NCBI RefSeq assembly: GCF_007747655.1
Contig: NZ_CP036274.1
Coordinates: forward strand, 6,138,001 to 6,202,000
Direction: 5' to 3'
From: Anatilimnocola aggregata
GTDB lineage: Bacteria; Planctomycetota; Planctomycetia; Pirellulales; Pirellulaceae
Length of the DNA: 64,000 nucleotides
The notes under the pieces were generated by a model. That model was given only the letters and a program-made list of their open reading frames with translations. It was not told the origin of the DNA and did no database searches. A program made the position numbers and the translations under genes. This document shows, piece after piece, positions 25,719-35,299 of the stretch; position 1 is the first letter of the stretch, and each line of letters starts with the position of its first letter.

Positions 25719-27122
25719 GTGACTGATTTTCAATTGAACCGGCGGCAAGCACTTCTTATGGGTGGCTTGGGCGCGCTGAGCCTCGGCATGCCAGGAGCGG
25801 TGATTGGCAGCGACAAGCTCGATGCGCAAGGCAACGCAGTTGCCTCGGAAAAGTCGTGCATCTTCATCCTGCTGTGCGGCGGCCCGAGCCAGGTCGATAC
25901 CTGGGATATGAAACCCGACGCACCTGCTTCGATCCGCGGCCCGTATCGCCCGATCGCCACCAAGGTGCCGGGCATGCGCATCAACGAGATGCATACGGAA
26001 CTGGCAAAGCAGACCGACCAGTTCACGCTCATCAATTCGATGACGCACCCGGGCTCGATCAGCAATCACTTCGACGCGATGCACAACCTGCTCAGCGGCC
26101 AGTCGGCAAAGCGAGTGCAGCAGGGCATGCCAGACGACCAGCCTTATCTCGGGTCGTTTGTTGCGAAGCACCGGCCCAGCGAACGCAACCTGGTCTCCAA
26201 CGCGTGGCTAATCAAGTGCGTTGGGCCCCCCGTCTTTTGCGCGCCAAACATTGGCATCGGCGGTTATCTCGGCTCGGCGTATGCGCCCGTGTTTGTGGGA
26301 TCGGCCGAGAATCACCCTGCAATGGCAACTTTTAAGTCGCCAGAAATCTACGACTTCGGTAATGCTGATGACCTCAACCGCCGCAAGAATCTGTTGGCGA
26401 ACCTCGAGTCCCACAAACTCGACCGCGATGCCCAAGGCAAGGATTGGTCGGATCTGCGCGTCAAAGCCTATGAAGCGATGACGCGGCCCGAAGGACGGCA
26501 GGCCTTCGACATGAGCCGCGAACCCACCAAAGTCCGCGAAGGCTATGGTATGCATCCGCTAGGTCAAAACCTGCTGCTCGCGCGACGGATGGTTGAGTCC
26601 GGCGTGCGGTTCGTGACGGTCAATGGCTGGGCGGGCCAGGCGACGCACGACAAACAGGGACCACCCAGCAGTAGTTGGGATATGCACGGCGGCAACATGG
26701 GCATGGGGAACGCCTTCGGCGACGGCTCGTACGGCATGGGCTTTTGCCTGCCGCGGCTCGATCAGGCCCTCGCCGCGCTCCTCGCAGATCTGAAGGATCG
26801 CGGCATGCTGAAGAATACGCTTGTGGTATGCATGGGCGAATTCGGCCGCACTCCCAATATCCTCACGCAAGTGCCCCCCGGCCGTCAGCACTGGCCCAGC
26901 TGTTTTTCCGCCATCATGGCGGGCTGTGGCATTCGTGGCGGGGCCGTCTATGGAAAGTCTGACAAGCACGCTGCTTATGTCGAAAGCAACCCCGTGCGTC
27001 CCGAGGAAATGGCTGCCACCATCTATCACGCCCTCGATATTCCCCTCAACCCGCCGCAAAACAATAGCGGCATCTCGCGCCCCATCACCACCGGCAAACC
27101 GCTGCTGGAACTGTTCGGCTAG
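25719..27122 (+). CDS. DUF1501 protein, probable Tat-exported
   Basis: The 467-residue protein starts at GTG 25719 with CGGAG upstream. Its N-terminus LNRRQALLMGGLGALSL is a twin-arginine-type signal. The DUF1501 core, a sulfatase/alkaline-phosphatase-like fold, has CGGPSQVDTWD near residue 55, and the C-terminal half has the conserved GEFGRTP. Such proteins are extremely common in Planctomycetes, usually beside PSD1/DUF1549 genes. This copy is instead divergent from the GDPD/acylase fusion gene, with 280 bases between them. The reaction is not established. Confidence 0.88.
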   Translation: MTDFQLNRRQALLMGGLGALSLGMPGAVIGSDKLDAQGNAVASEKSCIFILLCGGPSQVDTWDMKPDAPASIRGPYRPIATKVPGMRINEMHTELAKQTDQFTLINSMTHPGSISNHFDAMHNLLSGQSAKRVQQGMPDDQPYLGSFVAKHRPSERNLVSNAWLIKCVGPPVFCAPNIGIGGYLGSAYAPVFVGSAENHPAMATFKSPEIYDFGNADDLNRRKNLLANLESHKLDRDAQGKDWSDLRVKAYEAMTRPEGRQAFDMSREPTKVREGYGMHPLGQNLLLARRMVESGVRFVTVNGWAGQATHDKQGPPSSSWDMHGGNMGMGNAFGDGSYGMGFCLPRLDQALAALLADLKDRGMLKNTLVVCMGEFGRTPNILTQVPPGRQHWPSCFSAIMAGCGIRGGAVYGKSDKHAAYVESNPVRPEEMAATIYHALDIPLNPPQNNSGISRPITTGKPLLELFG

Positions 27123-27245
27123 CACTCTTTGCTTTCGGTCAATGGAATTTGACCAACACGTGCGGACGAGATTCGGTGCGCTCGCGCGCAGCGCGCAACC
27201 CATTTTGCCAGCGCGTTTCACTCGCAACTCTGCCTGGGTGTAGCG

Positions 27246-27273
27246 TTGGCACTCGGTGCCATTCGGCTAGAAT
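27246..27273 (+). promoter_or_regulatory. Sigma-70-like promoter before the isochorismatase-fold gene
   Basis: TTGGCA (27246-27251) and TAGAAT (27268-27273) are separated by 16 bases. This would give a leader of about 115 bases before the ATG at 27398, which has GAGGAA 10 bases upstream. The match is by eye only. Confidence 0.4.
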
Positions 27274-27397
27274 TCACCTTATCGATCAGTCACCGACGGC
27301 TAAACCGCCGCCGCGGGTTCGGTGCTCGTCATGAATGCGTAGGCTCTGTTCCCTTCCATCTAGTCTTTAAAGCGATGTCTCTTGCGAGGAATCGATC

Positions 27398-28027
27398 ATG
27401 GCTTTTACTTACAATCGTCTCGACAAGAACGACGTAGCCGTCTTGTTGGTGGATCATCAGTCCGGGCTAACCAATCTCGTTCAGGACTTTTCGCCCGATG
27501 ACTTCAAAAACAATGTTCTCGCGCTGGCCGATTGCGCCAACTATTTCAAGCTGCCAACAATTCTGACCACCAGTTTCGAGGATGGCCCTAATGGCCCACT
27601 CGTGCCAGAGCTAAAAGCGCTCTTTCCCACTGCGCCGTATATCGCGCGACCCGGCAACATCAACGCTTGGGACAACGAGGACTTTGTGAAGGCGGTGAAA
27701 GCGACCGGCAAAAAGCAGTTGCTGATCGCCGGCATTGTGACGGAAGTTTGCGTGGCGTTCCCCGCCCTCTCAGCGCGTGAAGAAGGGTACGAGGTCTTTG
27801 TCGCGACCGACGCCTCGGGCACATTCAACAAGACCACGCGCGACGCAGCCTGGGCCCGCATGTCGGCAGCTGGCTGCCAGTTGATGAGTTGGTTCGGCAT
27901 TGCCTGCGAACTGCACCGCGACTGGCGCAACGACATCGAGGGTTTGGGCACCCTCTTCTCGAATCATCTGCCGTCCTACCGCTGCCTTATCACCAGCTAT
28001 ATGGCCGGCATGGCTGCGAAAAAATAA
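27398..28027 (+). CDS. Isochorismatase-family cysteine hydrolase (YcaC-like)
   Basis: The 209-residue protein has the catalytic Asp19 in LLVDHQ and the nucleophile Cys118 in IVTEVCVAFPA, in the order expected for the isochorismatase-like hydrolase fold. The C-terminal MSWFGIACELHRDW is characteristic of the YcaC subgroup, cytoplasmic oligomers with unknown natural substrate. Neighbours give no pathway context. A role in nicotinamide or ureidoacrylate hydrolysis is possible by fold but not supported by specific motifs. Confidence 0.88.
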   Translation: MAFTYNRLDKNDVAVLLVDHQSGLTNLVQDFSPDDFKNNVLALADCANYFKLPTILTTSFEDGPNGPLVPELKALFPTAPYIARPGNINAWDNEDFVKAVKATGKKQLLIAGIVTEVCVAFPALSAREEGYEVFVATDASGTFNKTTRDAAWARMSAAGCQLMSWFGIACELHRDWRNDIEGLGTLFSNHLPSYRCLITSYMAGMAAKK

Positions 28028-28247
28028 GCTGCAACCTGGCGACGCCGCTGGTCCCTGGAAGCATGTCACTCGATATCTCCGACCCCATGATGTTCGTGCC
28101 ACATAATGGCGTTGGCTAGCAGCAACAGGAGTGTCAAAATAGCAAGTTAAGTGATCGGTCGCTGCGTTCTTGGGAAATGCTTCGCAGGACCAGCTACTGT
28201 CCCGACGTGGGAACATATTCGGCGGCAACGCCACCAGAGAAAGAGCA

Positions 28248-28970
28248 ATGGGAAGAAATTTCGAAAATCGTAAGGCTTCGATCTTCAAGACGGCAGGTCA
28301 GAAATCGAAGCTCTATTCCAAATACGGCAAGCAGTTGTATGTCGTGGCCAAGAATGGCGTTCCGGATCCCGAAAAGAATCCGGCGCTGCGGGCCTTTATC
28401 GAGAAGGCCAAAAAGGATCAGATTCCCGCACACGTTATCGATAAGGCCATCGAGAAAGCCAAAGGAGTTGGCGGCGAAGACTTCGTCTCCGCGCGCTACG
28501 AAGGTTTCGGCCCCGGCAATTCGATGGTGATTGTCGATTGCTTGACGGACAACAACAACCGCACAATTACCGACGTCCGCAACTGCTTTACAAAGACCGG
28601 TTCACGATTGGGAGCTGCGGGGTCCGTCACCCGCTCGTTTGACCATCTGGCGATTTTGTCCTTCAAGGGTGACAAAGAAGAGCAAGTGCTCGAAGCGATG
28701 ATTAGCGCCGACGTCAATATCGAAGAAATCGAGAGCACGAACGGCACCCTGACGATCTACGCACCAGCTGGCGAATTCTTCAAGGCCAAGACCGCTCTCT
28801 TGCAGGCGTTTCCTGAGACGAAATTCGAAGCCCAAGAGATCACATTCCTGCCGCAAGCCAGCAAGGCCCTTAGTCCCGAAGATTTACCCATGTTCGAAAA
28901 GTTTCTCGATATGCTGAACGACTGCGACGACGTGCAGGACGTCTATCACAACGTCGAGTTGCCAGGTTAA
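28248..28970 (+). CDS. YebC/PmpR-family DNA-binding regulator
   Basis: The 240-residue protein matches the YebC/TACO1 family: basic N-terminus MGRNFENRKASIFKTAGQ, then KAKKDQIPAHVIDKAIEKAK and FGPGNSMVIVDCLTDNNNRT. The three-domain length is typical. Family members act as transcription regulators, or assist translation of difficult peptides on the ribosome. The ATG at 28248 fits the conserved N-terminus; the open frame extends upstream without family similarity. It is not in an obvious operon with ruv genes. Confidence 0.92.
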   Translation: MGRNFENRKASIFKTAGQKSKLYSKYGKQLYVVAKNGVPDPEKNPALRAFIEKAKKDQIPAHVIDKAIEKAKGVGGEDFVSARYEGFGPGNSMVIVDCLTDNNNRTITDVRNCFTKTGSRLGAAGSVTRSFDHLAILSFKGDKEEQVLEAMISADVNIEEIESTNGTLTIYAPAGEFFKAKTALLQAFPETKFEAQEITFLPQASKALSPEDLPMFEKFLDMLNDCDDVQDVYHNVELPG

Positions 28971-29009
28971 CGCGCGCGTCCTCGTTCGATAGCCGAGTGA
29001 GTCCGCACC

Positions 29010-29951
29010 TTAGGACGGAAGTGCGTTGCACGTTCGGATTAAGCCCATCAACATTCGTGCCCATTCTTCATGCGCCGATCCCTTGCGGAGCACGAACCTC
29101 ACCAGTCCGCGCCCGAAGTACTCGCTCATCGATCGCTCATGAAAAAATGCGTTGCGTCGGCGCGGTGGTAAGCCATAAATAAGTGCGATCCCGAGGTTCA
29201 GTTTCACGTAGGTGCGCACCGTAGCTGCCAGGAAGGGCTCAACCCGTGGGGCTGGCCCATCAAACACTCGGTTCCGATCGAGGTTCGCCGCCAAAGCTGG
29301 TTGATCGGACAGTGAGTGGCGCGACGACACCAAAGGATAATGTCGTAAGTCGGCGGGGCGCACGCTTCGCTTCTTCGCGAGAGGATGCCCCTTAGGAGTC
29401 ACCAACAAGGTTTCGAGTTCGTAAGCGGGCTCGATCGAAAGTCCCGGTGGCGGCCGACCGGGTACGCCCTCCGATGTCAAACCAAGATCCGCAGCACCCG
29501 ATTCGACAGCCTGGATGACCAAGTCATCGTGCAATTCGAGAAATGCCACCCGTACCTGCGGCGCGCTCTTGAGCAGCGCGAGAATTGCGTCGGGCAAATC
29601 TTCTTGAATAACTCGTGGCGGGCCGGCGATCGTCAACCGGACTTCGGCGGTCGATTGCGCGAGTTCAAAGCGCTTTCTCAGCCCGTTTGTGGCGGTAATG
29701 ATTGGCATCGCAAACTCAGCCAGCAGTTGCCCCTCGGCGGTGAGCCGGCAACCGCGCCGGTGCGGTTCAATTAGCTGAACGCCAAAGTCGCGCTGCAATG
29801 CGAGCACCTGCTCGCGAACCGTCGGATGTGTGAGGCCCAGTGTCTTCGCCGCCGCTGCCAGGCTTCCCAGGCGGGCTGTTTCGCAGAAGCTCCGCAATTG
29901 CTGCAGCGTGAGCTCTTTGTAAGCAGGACTTTTCGCAGCTTGCCGCGGCAT
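29010..29951 (-). CDS. LysR-family transcription regulator
   Basis: The 313-residue protein has an N-terminal winged helix-turn-helix (about residues 14-71, TARLGSLAAAAKTLGLTHPTV). The effector-binding domain has the usual Rossmann-like halves (about 100-300). It is transcribed away from the PSD1 operon, so it probably controls that operon and itself. The intergenic region carries a dyad that fits the LysR T-N11-A rule. The effector is unknown; since the operon ends with an aminomutase-like aminotransferase, an amino acid or amine is possible. Confidence 0.9.
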   Translation of the reverse strand: MPRQAAKSPAYKELTLQQLRSFCETARLGSLAAAAKTLGLTHPTVREQVLALQRDFGVQLIEPHRRGCRLTAEGQLLAEFAMPIITATNGLRKRFELAQSTAEVRLTIAGPPRVIQEDLPDAILALLKSAPQVRVAFLELHDDLVIQAVESGAADLGLTSEGVPGRPPPGLSIEPAYELETLLVTPKGHPLAKKRSVRPADLRHYPLVSSRHSLSDQPALAANLDRNRVFDGPAPRVEPFLAATVRTYVKLNLGIALIYGLPPRRRNAFFHERSMSEYFGRGLVRFVLRKGSAHEEWARMLMGLIRTCNALPS

Positions 29952-29979
29952 GGCCGAATTTCCTGGTAACGGTTAAGCC

Positions 29980-29998
29980 TTTATCACATGAAGATAAA
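29980..29998. promoter_or_regulatory. Candidate LysR-type operator
   Basis: TTTATC (29980-29985) and GATAAA (29993-29998) form a perfect dyad with a 7-base centre and satisfy the T-N11-A pattern. It lies 29 bases upstream of the LysR start and in the divergent region shared with the PSD1 gene. Confidence 0.5.
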
Positions 29999-30129
29999 AC
30001 ATCAATCAGCTTACACTTGAATAATGCGGACCTCTACCGCAAACTGGACTCATGTTCCAGGATCCACTGTGTTGCCGAACTGCTCAAGACGAGCCAAATT
30101 GCAGTGGAATATTGTTTTTTCAGCCAAAG

Positions 30130-32472
30130 ATGCTTTGCCCAAGCGCACTCTGCTGTTGGCTATCTGGCCTGATACTGTTCATCGTGACAGCCACCGGCAT
30201 TGCTGACGAACTCAGCCAAAAGGATGTGGCCTTTTTCGAGAGCAAGATTCGGCCAATCTTGGCCAAGCACTGCTATGAATGTCACTCGGCAGGAGCGAAG
30301 CAGGTGCATGGTGGCTTGCGACTCGATTCGCGCCACACCCTTCTGCAGGGTGGCGATTCCGGCGCGATTGTAGTAGCTGGCCAACCGGAGAAGAGTCTAC
30401 TCATCGAGTCGATCGGCTACTCCGGCGATATTCAAATGCCACCGGCGGGCAAACTACCCGCCGCAGAGATTGCCCTGCTCACCGGTTGGGTTCGTAGCGG
30501 TGCCATACTTCCCGAAGATCGTTCGACTTCTGACTCAAAAAAGAGTATCGATTTTGTTGCTGGGCGGACCTTCTGGTCGTTTGTACCGCCGCAAGCTGTG
30601 CCCCAACCGGCAGTTCGCGGAGCAGAGTGGCTGCGGCAACCAATCGATTCCTTTGTGCTCACCGCGCTAGAAACGCAGAATCTCACCCCAACCGAGCGAG
30701 CGGATCGCCGCACCCTCATTCGCCGTGCCACATACGATCTCACCGGCCTGCCACCCAGTGCGGAGGAAGTCGCGCAGTTTGTGGCCGACCAACAGCCTGA
30801 TGCGTATGAACAACTGATCGACCGACTGCTTGCCTCACCTCATTACGGGGAGCGCTGGGGACGATATTGGCTTGACTATGCCCGCTATTCGGACGGCAAT
30901 GCAACCTCGCTGGAAGTTCGCGGCCAGGCGTGGCTCTATCGCGATTGGGTCGTCGGTGCACTGAGCGCCGATCTCTCTTACGATCAGTTCGTCCTGCAAC
31001 AGTTCGCTGCCGACCATTTGCCCGAGTGCACTTCGGCCGATCTGGCCGCGTTGGGCTTTCTCGGGATTAGTCCGGAGTATTGGAAGGAACTTCAACTCGC
31101 ACCGGCCGTAATCGAGACGATTGTGGCCGATGAATGGGAAGAGCGGATCGATGCCATCGGCCGGACGTTTCTCGGACTGTCGATTGCTTGTGCTCGTTGC
31201 CACGATCATAAGTTTGATCCCATCAGCACAGAAGATTACTACGCCCTGGCCGGAGTGCTCGCCAGCACGCAATTAACCGAGCGAGTCGTCATTCCCGAGC
31301 CTGCAGCGCAAGTCGTTCGCCAGGCAACAGAAAAGGTGAAGTCACTGCGCGCGGAGTTGGCGAAGCTCACAGCCATCCAAGCGAAATCGCCGGACGACAA
31401 GGCAAAAATCGCAGACCTTCAATCACAAATCGCTTCAATCGAAAGCACCACTCCGCACTATCACTCGTCCACCGCTCACGGCCTGATTGATGCGGCGCTC
31501 CATGTTCTACCAGCTGGTAAGAACCACACGAAGATAGAATACAAGCCCGGCGAGACGCTCGACCTGTCCGTGCATATACGCGGTAACCCCACGCGGCGGG
31601 GAGCGCAGGTGCCACGGCGGTTTCTCACCGTTTTCTCGGCAGACAAGCCAGCATCATTTCAGCAGGGGAGCGGCCGACTCGAACTTGCTAAGGCGATCTT
31701 GAACGAGGGAGCACCCCTTTCGGCACGTGTCATTGTGAATCGAGTCTGGAAGAATCACTTTGGCCGCGGGCTTGTCGAAACCCTGAGCGATTTTGGTACG
31801 CAAGGCGCACGACCGTCTCATCCCGAACTGCTCGACGACTTGACCCACCGCTTTGTTGAACACGGCTGGTCGCTCAAGTGGCTGCACCGCGAACTAATGC
31901 TCTCCGCCACTTATCAACAGGGCAGCACTTATAGCCGCGAGAAAGTCGGTATCGATCCCGATAATCGCTGGCTATGGCGGATGAATCGTCGCCGACTCGA
32001 TATCGAAGCGTGGCGCGACTCACTACTCGTCGCGAGTGACAATCTCGATCGGCGAGTGGGTGGACCGTCGGTGGTTCTTTCGGCAGCGGCAAATCGCCGC
32101 CGAACGCTCTACGCCAAGATTGACCGTGCAGACGTCGATGATGTGCTGCGGCTGTTCGACTTTCCCGATCCGGCGACGCATAGCCCCGACCGCATGCCCA
32201 CGACTACTCCGTTGCAGCAACTATTCGTCCTTAACAGCACGTTCATGCAGCAGCAAGCGCAAGGTGTGGCCGAGTTGCTGCTGGCGGGCGGAATTGAGTC
32301 AAAGGAAGCAATCGTCCTGCGCGCGTACCGCCAGTTGTTTGCCCGTGAGCCGAGTTCGAACGAGCTTCGGTTTGGCGTGGAGTTTCTTGGCGAGCACGCT
32401 ACGGAAGTGCCGCGGGTGCGTGAGTATGCCCAGGCACTGCTGGGTCTGAATGAGTTCATTTTTGTCGACTAA
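30130..32472 (+). CDS. PSD1 cytochrome c / DUF1549 / DUF1553 protein
   Basis: The 780-residue secreted protein starts at ATG 30130, which gives a signal peptide (about residues 1-25, ending GIADE). The PSD1 'planctomycete cytochrome c' module has CYECH at residues 48-52. DUF1549 follows (about 170-390) with a second CARCHDHKF motif at 354-358. Then come a short Lys/Glu coiled coil (about 400-435) and DUF1553 (about 510-760) containing SARVIVNRVWKNHFGRG. Typical PSD1 proteins are longer, about 900-1100 residues; the middle linker is short here. The following DUF1501 gene is 16 bases away, a conserved pairing. The role in extracellular redox or polysaccharide processing is an inference of the field, not shown. 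Confidence 0.9.
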   Translation: MLCPSALCCWLSGLILFIVTATGIADELSQKDVAFFESKIRPILAKHCYECHSAGAKQVHGGLRLDSRHTLLQGGDSGAIVVAGQPEKSLLIESIGYSGDIQMPPAGKLPAAEIALLTGWVRSGAILPEDRSTSDSKKSIDFVAGRTFWSFVPPQAVPQPAVRGAEWLRQPIDSFVLTALETQNLTPTERADRRTLIRRATYDLTGLPPSAEEVAQFVADQQPDAYEQLIDRLLASPHYGERWGRYWLDYARYSDGNATSLEVRGQAWLYRDWVVGALSADLSYDQFVLQQFAADHLPECTSADLAALGFLGISPEYWKELQLAPAVIETIVADEWEERIDAIGRTFLGLSIACARCHDHKFDPISTEDYYALAGVLASTQLTERVVIPEPAAQVVRQATEKVKSLRAELAKLTAIQAKSPDDKAKIADLQSQIASIESTTPHYHSSTAHGLIDAALHVLPAGKNHTKIEYKPGETLDLSVHIRGNPTRRGAQVPRRFLTVFSADKPASFQQGSGRLELAKAILNEGAPLSARVIVNRVWKNHFGRGLVETLSDFGTQGARPSHPELLDDLTHRFVEHGWSLKWLHRELMLSATYQQGSTYSREKVGIDPDNRWLWRMNRRRLDIEAWRDSLLVASDNLDRRVGGPSVVLSAAANRRRTLYAKIDRADVDDVLRLFDFPDPATHSPDRMPTTTPLQQLFVLNSTFMQQQAQGVAELLLAGGIESKEAIVLRAYRQLFAREPSSNELRFGVEFLGEHATEVPRVREYAQALLGLNEFIFVD

Positions 32473-32488
32473 ACCGGAATAGTCTCCT

Positions 32489-33862
32489 GTGAGTTTGATC
32501 GAACCATCGCCGGGATTCACGCGCCGCCAACTGATCGAGCGACTTGGCGGCGGTCTCGGTCTGGCGGGCCTGTTACCCTTGCTCGGCGATAGTCCGGCCA
32601 GTGCAGCGCAGCTGCAATTCAGACCCCGCGCCAAGCGCGTCATTCAACTCTTCATGAACGGCGGCCCCTTCCAGGCCGACTTTTTCGATCCCAAACCATT
32701 GCTGGCGAAATACGAAGGGCAGCGTCCCGAGGAAGTGGTGCTGCGCACCGAGCGAGTCACAGCTGGCTTGCTGGCATCTCCGTTCGCCTATTCCAAGCAT
32801 GGCTCCAGCGGATTGCCGATCAGTGAGTTGTTACCGAACCTGGCGAAGTTTGCGGACGACCTCTGCGTTCTCCGCTCGCTACACACCGACAATCCGAACC
32901 ATGGTCCGGCCTTGTATCAAATGAACAACGGCACCATCACGCCGCGCCGGCCGAGCATGGGGTCGTGGTTTCTGTATGGTCTGGGGAGCGAGAATCAGAA
33001 CCTGCCCGGCTATGTTGTTCTTTGTCCAGGTCGCCCCGTACGGTTTGCCGAACTGTGGACGAGCGCGTTCCTGCCGGCTCAGTTCCAAGGAACCTACATC
33101 AATCATTCCAATCTCGCGCCAGCAGCGATGATACCGTTCTTAAAGAACGGATCGATGACGACGACCTCGCAGCGGCAGCAACTCGACCTGCTCCAGTCGC
33201 TGAATCGCGAACATCTCGCCGAGCGTGGCGCAGACGACCAACTGGATGCCCGAATCAACTCGCTGGAAACGGCCTTTCGGATGCAAACCGAAGCGGCCGA
33301 CGCCTTTGATATCAGTCACGAGCCCAAGGCGATTCGCGCCGAGTATGGCGAAGGCAAATTTGCCGATGCCTGCTTGCTCGCCCGCCGACTGGCCGAGCGA
33401 GGTGTGCGCTTCACGCAGATTTATTACGGCAATGGTCAACCGTGGGATACGCACAGCAAGCATCACGAACAGGTGCGGACCCTGGCTAAGGCGATCGATC
33501 AGCCGATCGCCGCGTTGCTGGCCGACCTGAAGCGGACGGGCCTGCTGGAAGATACGCTCGTCGTTTGGGGCGGCGAGTTTGGCCGCACGCCAACTTCAGA
33601 AAATGGCGATGGCCGCGACCACAATCATTATGGCTTTACCATGTGTCTGGCTGGCGGCGGCGTTCGCGGCGGCATGACCTACGGCGAAACAGACGACTTC
33701 GGCTTTCGCGCAGTGCAGAACAAAGTTCATATTCACGACTTGCATGCCACGATTCTCTACTTGCTCGGCATCAATCACGAGAAACTAACGTATCGATACT
33801 CCGGTCGCGATTTTCGATTGACCGACGTTCACGGTCGCATCCTTCAAGAAATAGTCACTTAA
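32489..33862 (+). CDS. DUF1501 protein paired with the PSD1 gene
   Basis: The 457-residue protein has a Tat-like N-terminus (FTRRQLIERLGGG, then a hydrophobic stretch). The DUF1501 core has FMNGGPFQADFFDPK near residue 55 and the C-terminal GGEFGRTPTSE motif. It starts at GTG 32489, 16 bases after the PSD1 stop. The start in the GTG frame keeps the arginines close to the N-terminus. Pairing of PSD1 and DUF1501 is common in Planctomycetes and suggests a joint periplasmic or surface function. Confidence 0.9.
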   Translation: MSLIEPSPGFTRRQLIERLGGGLGLAGLLPLLGDSPASAAQLQFRPRAKRVIQLFMNGGPFQADFFDPKPLLAKYEGQRPEEVVLRTERVTAGLLASPFAYSKHGSSGLPISELLPNLAKFADDLCVLRSLHTDNPNHGPALYQMNNGTITPRRPSMGSWFLYGLGSENQNLPGYVVLCPGRPVRFAELWTSAFLPAQFQGTYINHSNLAPAAMIPFLKNGSMTTTSQRQQLDLLQSLNREHLAERGADDQLDARINSLETAFRMQTEAADAFDISHEPKAIRAEYGEGKFADACLLARRLAERGVRFTQIYYGNGQPWDTHSKHHEQVRTLAKAIDQPIAALLADLKRTGLLEDTLVVWGGEFGRTPTSENGDGRDHNHYGFTMCLAGGGVRGGMTYGETDDFGFRAVQNKVHIHDLHATILYLLGINHEKLTYRYSGRDFRLTDVHGRILQEIVT

Positions 33863-33888
33863 CCTCTTCCCTTGCCAGGTTTTAATCC

Positions 33889-35226
33889 ATGTCACGAATC
33901 ACCGAACACTATCAGCGAGCTCGCAAGTCTTTGGCCGGCGGCGTGAGTGCCTCGACGCGAGTCAACCGCGCGCTGGGCCATCCGATGTACTTCTCTCGGG
34001 CGGCCGGTTGTCAGGTTTGGGATTTCGACGGCCGCGATTACTACGACCTGTGCTGCAGCCACGGGGCAACTCTGCTGGGCCACGGCGACGAGCGGATCAC
34101 CCGCGCTGTACATGAGGCCATCGCCGCAGGTGCAGCTTGCTCGTATGAGAATGAGACACATGCGGAACTGGCGGAACTTCTGTGCGACAGCATTCCAGCT
34201 TTCGAGCGAGTACGTTTCACGGGGTCTGGAACCGAAGCCACCATGCACACCATTCGGTTGGCACGAGCGTTCACTGGGCGTACGAAACTTCTCAAGATCG
34301 AAGGGCATTTTCACGGCTATCACGATCAGGTGATGTTCGCGATCGGTTCGCCGCCAAGTCCCTTGACGGCGGAATCGGCCCCCGGCACCTGGCCAGCGTC
34401 GTCAGGTATGCCTGCCGAGTTGGTTGAGCAACTGGTCGTGGTTCCATTCAATCGGACCGATCTGCTCGCCGAAGCCCTCGCGAAGTACGGTGATGAACTG
34501 GCCGCCGTCATTTGCGAACCAGTCTTCTACAATGCCGGCTGCATACTTCCCTCGCGCGAGTTCATCCGCGTCATGCGCGAGGAAACTCGCCGGCGCGGGG
34601 TATTGCTCATCTTCGACGAAGTTCAATCCGCCTTCCGAATGGGGCCCGGCGGTGCGCAGGCGCATCTCGGCATCACACCCGACCTATGCACCGTGGGCAA
34701 GGCGGTGGGAGGCACATATCCACTCAGCGTGTTTGGTGGCCGGGCAGATATCATGGCCCGCCTGCAACCCGAGGGGGACTGCCAGCACAGCGGAACGTAC
34801 AACGGCCATCCGGTGGTTGTCGCAGCGGCGCTCGCCGCGCTTAAGGCCTATCTCGAACCGGGATTCTACGAGCACGTGTTCGCGATTGCCGACCGCCTGT
34901 ACACGGGAATCAACGACGTCTTCGATCGCTACGAACTTCCCGGGCGAGCGATCGGCCTGGGAGCTCGGTTTGGCATCTACTTCGGCATCGACGATCAGCC
35001 CCAGGATTTCCGCGATACGTTGCAGCACAGTCGCACGCTGATGCTGCAGTTCATTCGCGCGGCAATCGAACATGGCGTTTATTTACACGATTACGGTGGC
35101 GGTGCGTGCCATCACGGCTTTTGCGCCGCGATGACCACGGCCGATGTCGACCAGACGCTCGACCGGCTCGCTGCAGCAGTCCAGTCGATGCAGCCGACGG
35201 GGCAGCGCACCCTTGCCGCGCACTAA
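33889..35226 (+). CDS. Class III aminotransferase, glutamate-1-semialdehyde aminomutase-like
   Basis: The 445-residue PLP enzyme has the motifs GSGTEATMHTIRLAR, LIFDEVQSAFR and the PLP-lysine in TVGKAVGG (Lys271). It resembles HemL-like enzymes, but a Planctomycete HemL would normally sit with haem genes. This copy is 26 bases downstream of a DUF1501 gene under a LysR regulator, so it is more likely a catabolic or biosynthetic aminotransferase of unknown substrate. It has no signal peptide, unlike its two operon partners. This mix of a cytoplasmic enzyme with exported PSD1/DUF1501 proteins is noteworthy. Confidence 0.85.
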   Translation: MSRITEHYQRARKSLAGGVSASTRVNRALGHPMYFSRAAGCQVWDFDGRDYYDLCCSHGATLLGHGDERITRAVHEAIAAGAACSYENETHAELAELLCDSIPAFERVRFTGSGTEATMHTIRLARAFTGRTKLLKIEGHFHGYHDQVMFAIGSPPSPLTAESAPGTWPASSGMPAELVEQLVVVPFNRTDLLAEALAKYGDELAAVICEPVFYNAGCILPSREFIRVMREETRRRGVLLIFDEVQSAFRMGPGGAQAHLGITPDLCTVGKAVGGTYPLSVFGGRADIMARLQPEGDCQHSGTYNGHPVVVAAALAALKAYLEPGFYEHVFAIADRLYTGINDVFDRYELPGRAIGLGARFGIYFGIDDQPQDFRDTLQHSRTLMLQFIRAAIEHGVYLHDYGGGACHHGFCAAMTTADVDQTLDRLAAAVQSMQPTGQRTLAAH

Positions 35227-35299
35227 ATGAAGATGTCCACACAACCTCTCTCCCAGGCTGTCCGTATGTTCTATCCAATCGCTGAGAGAGGTTACTGGT

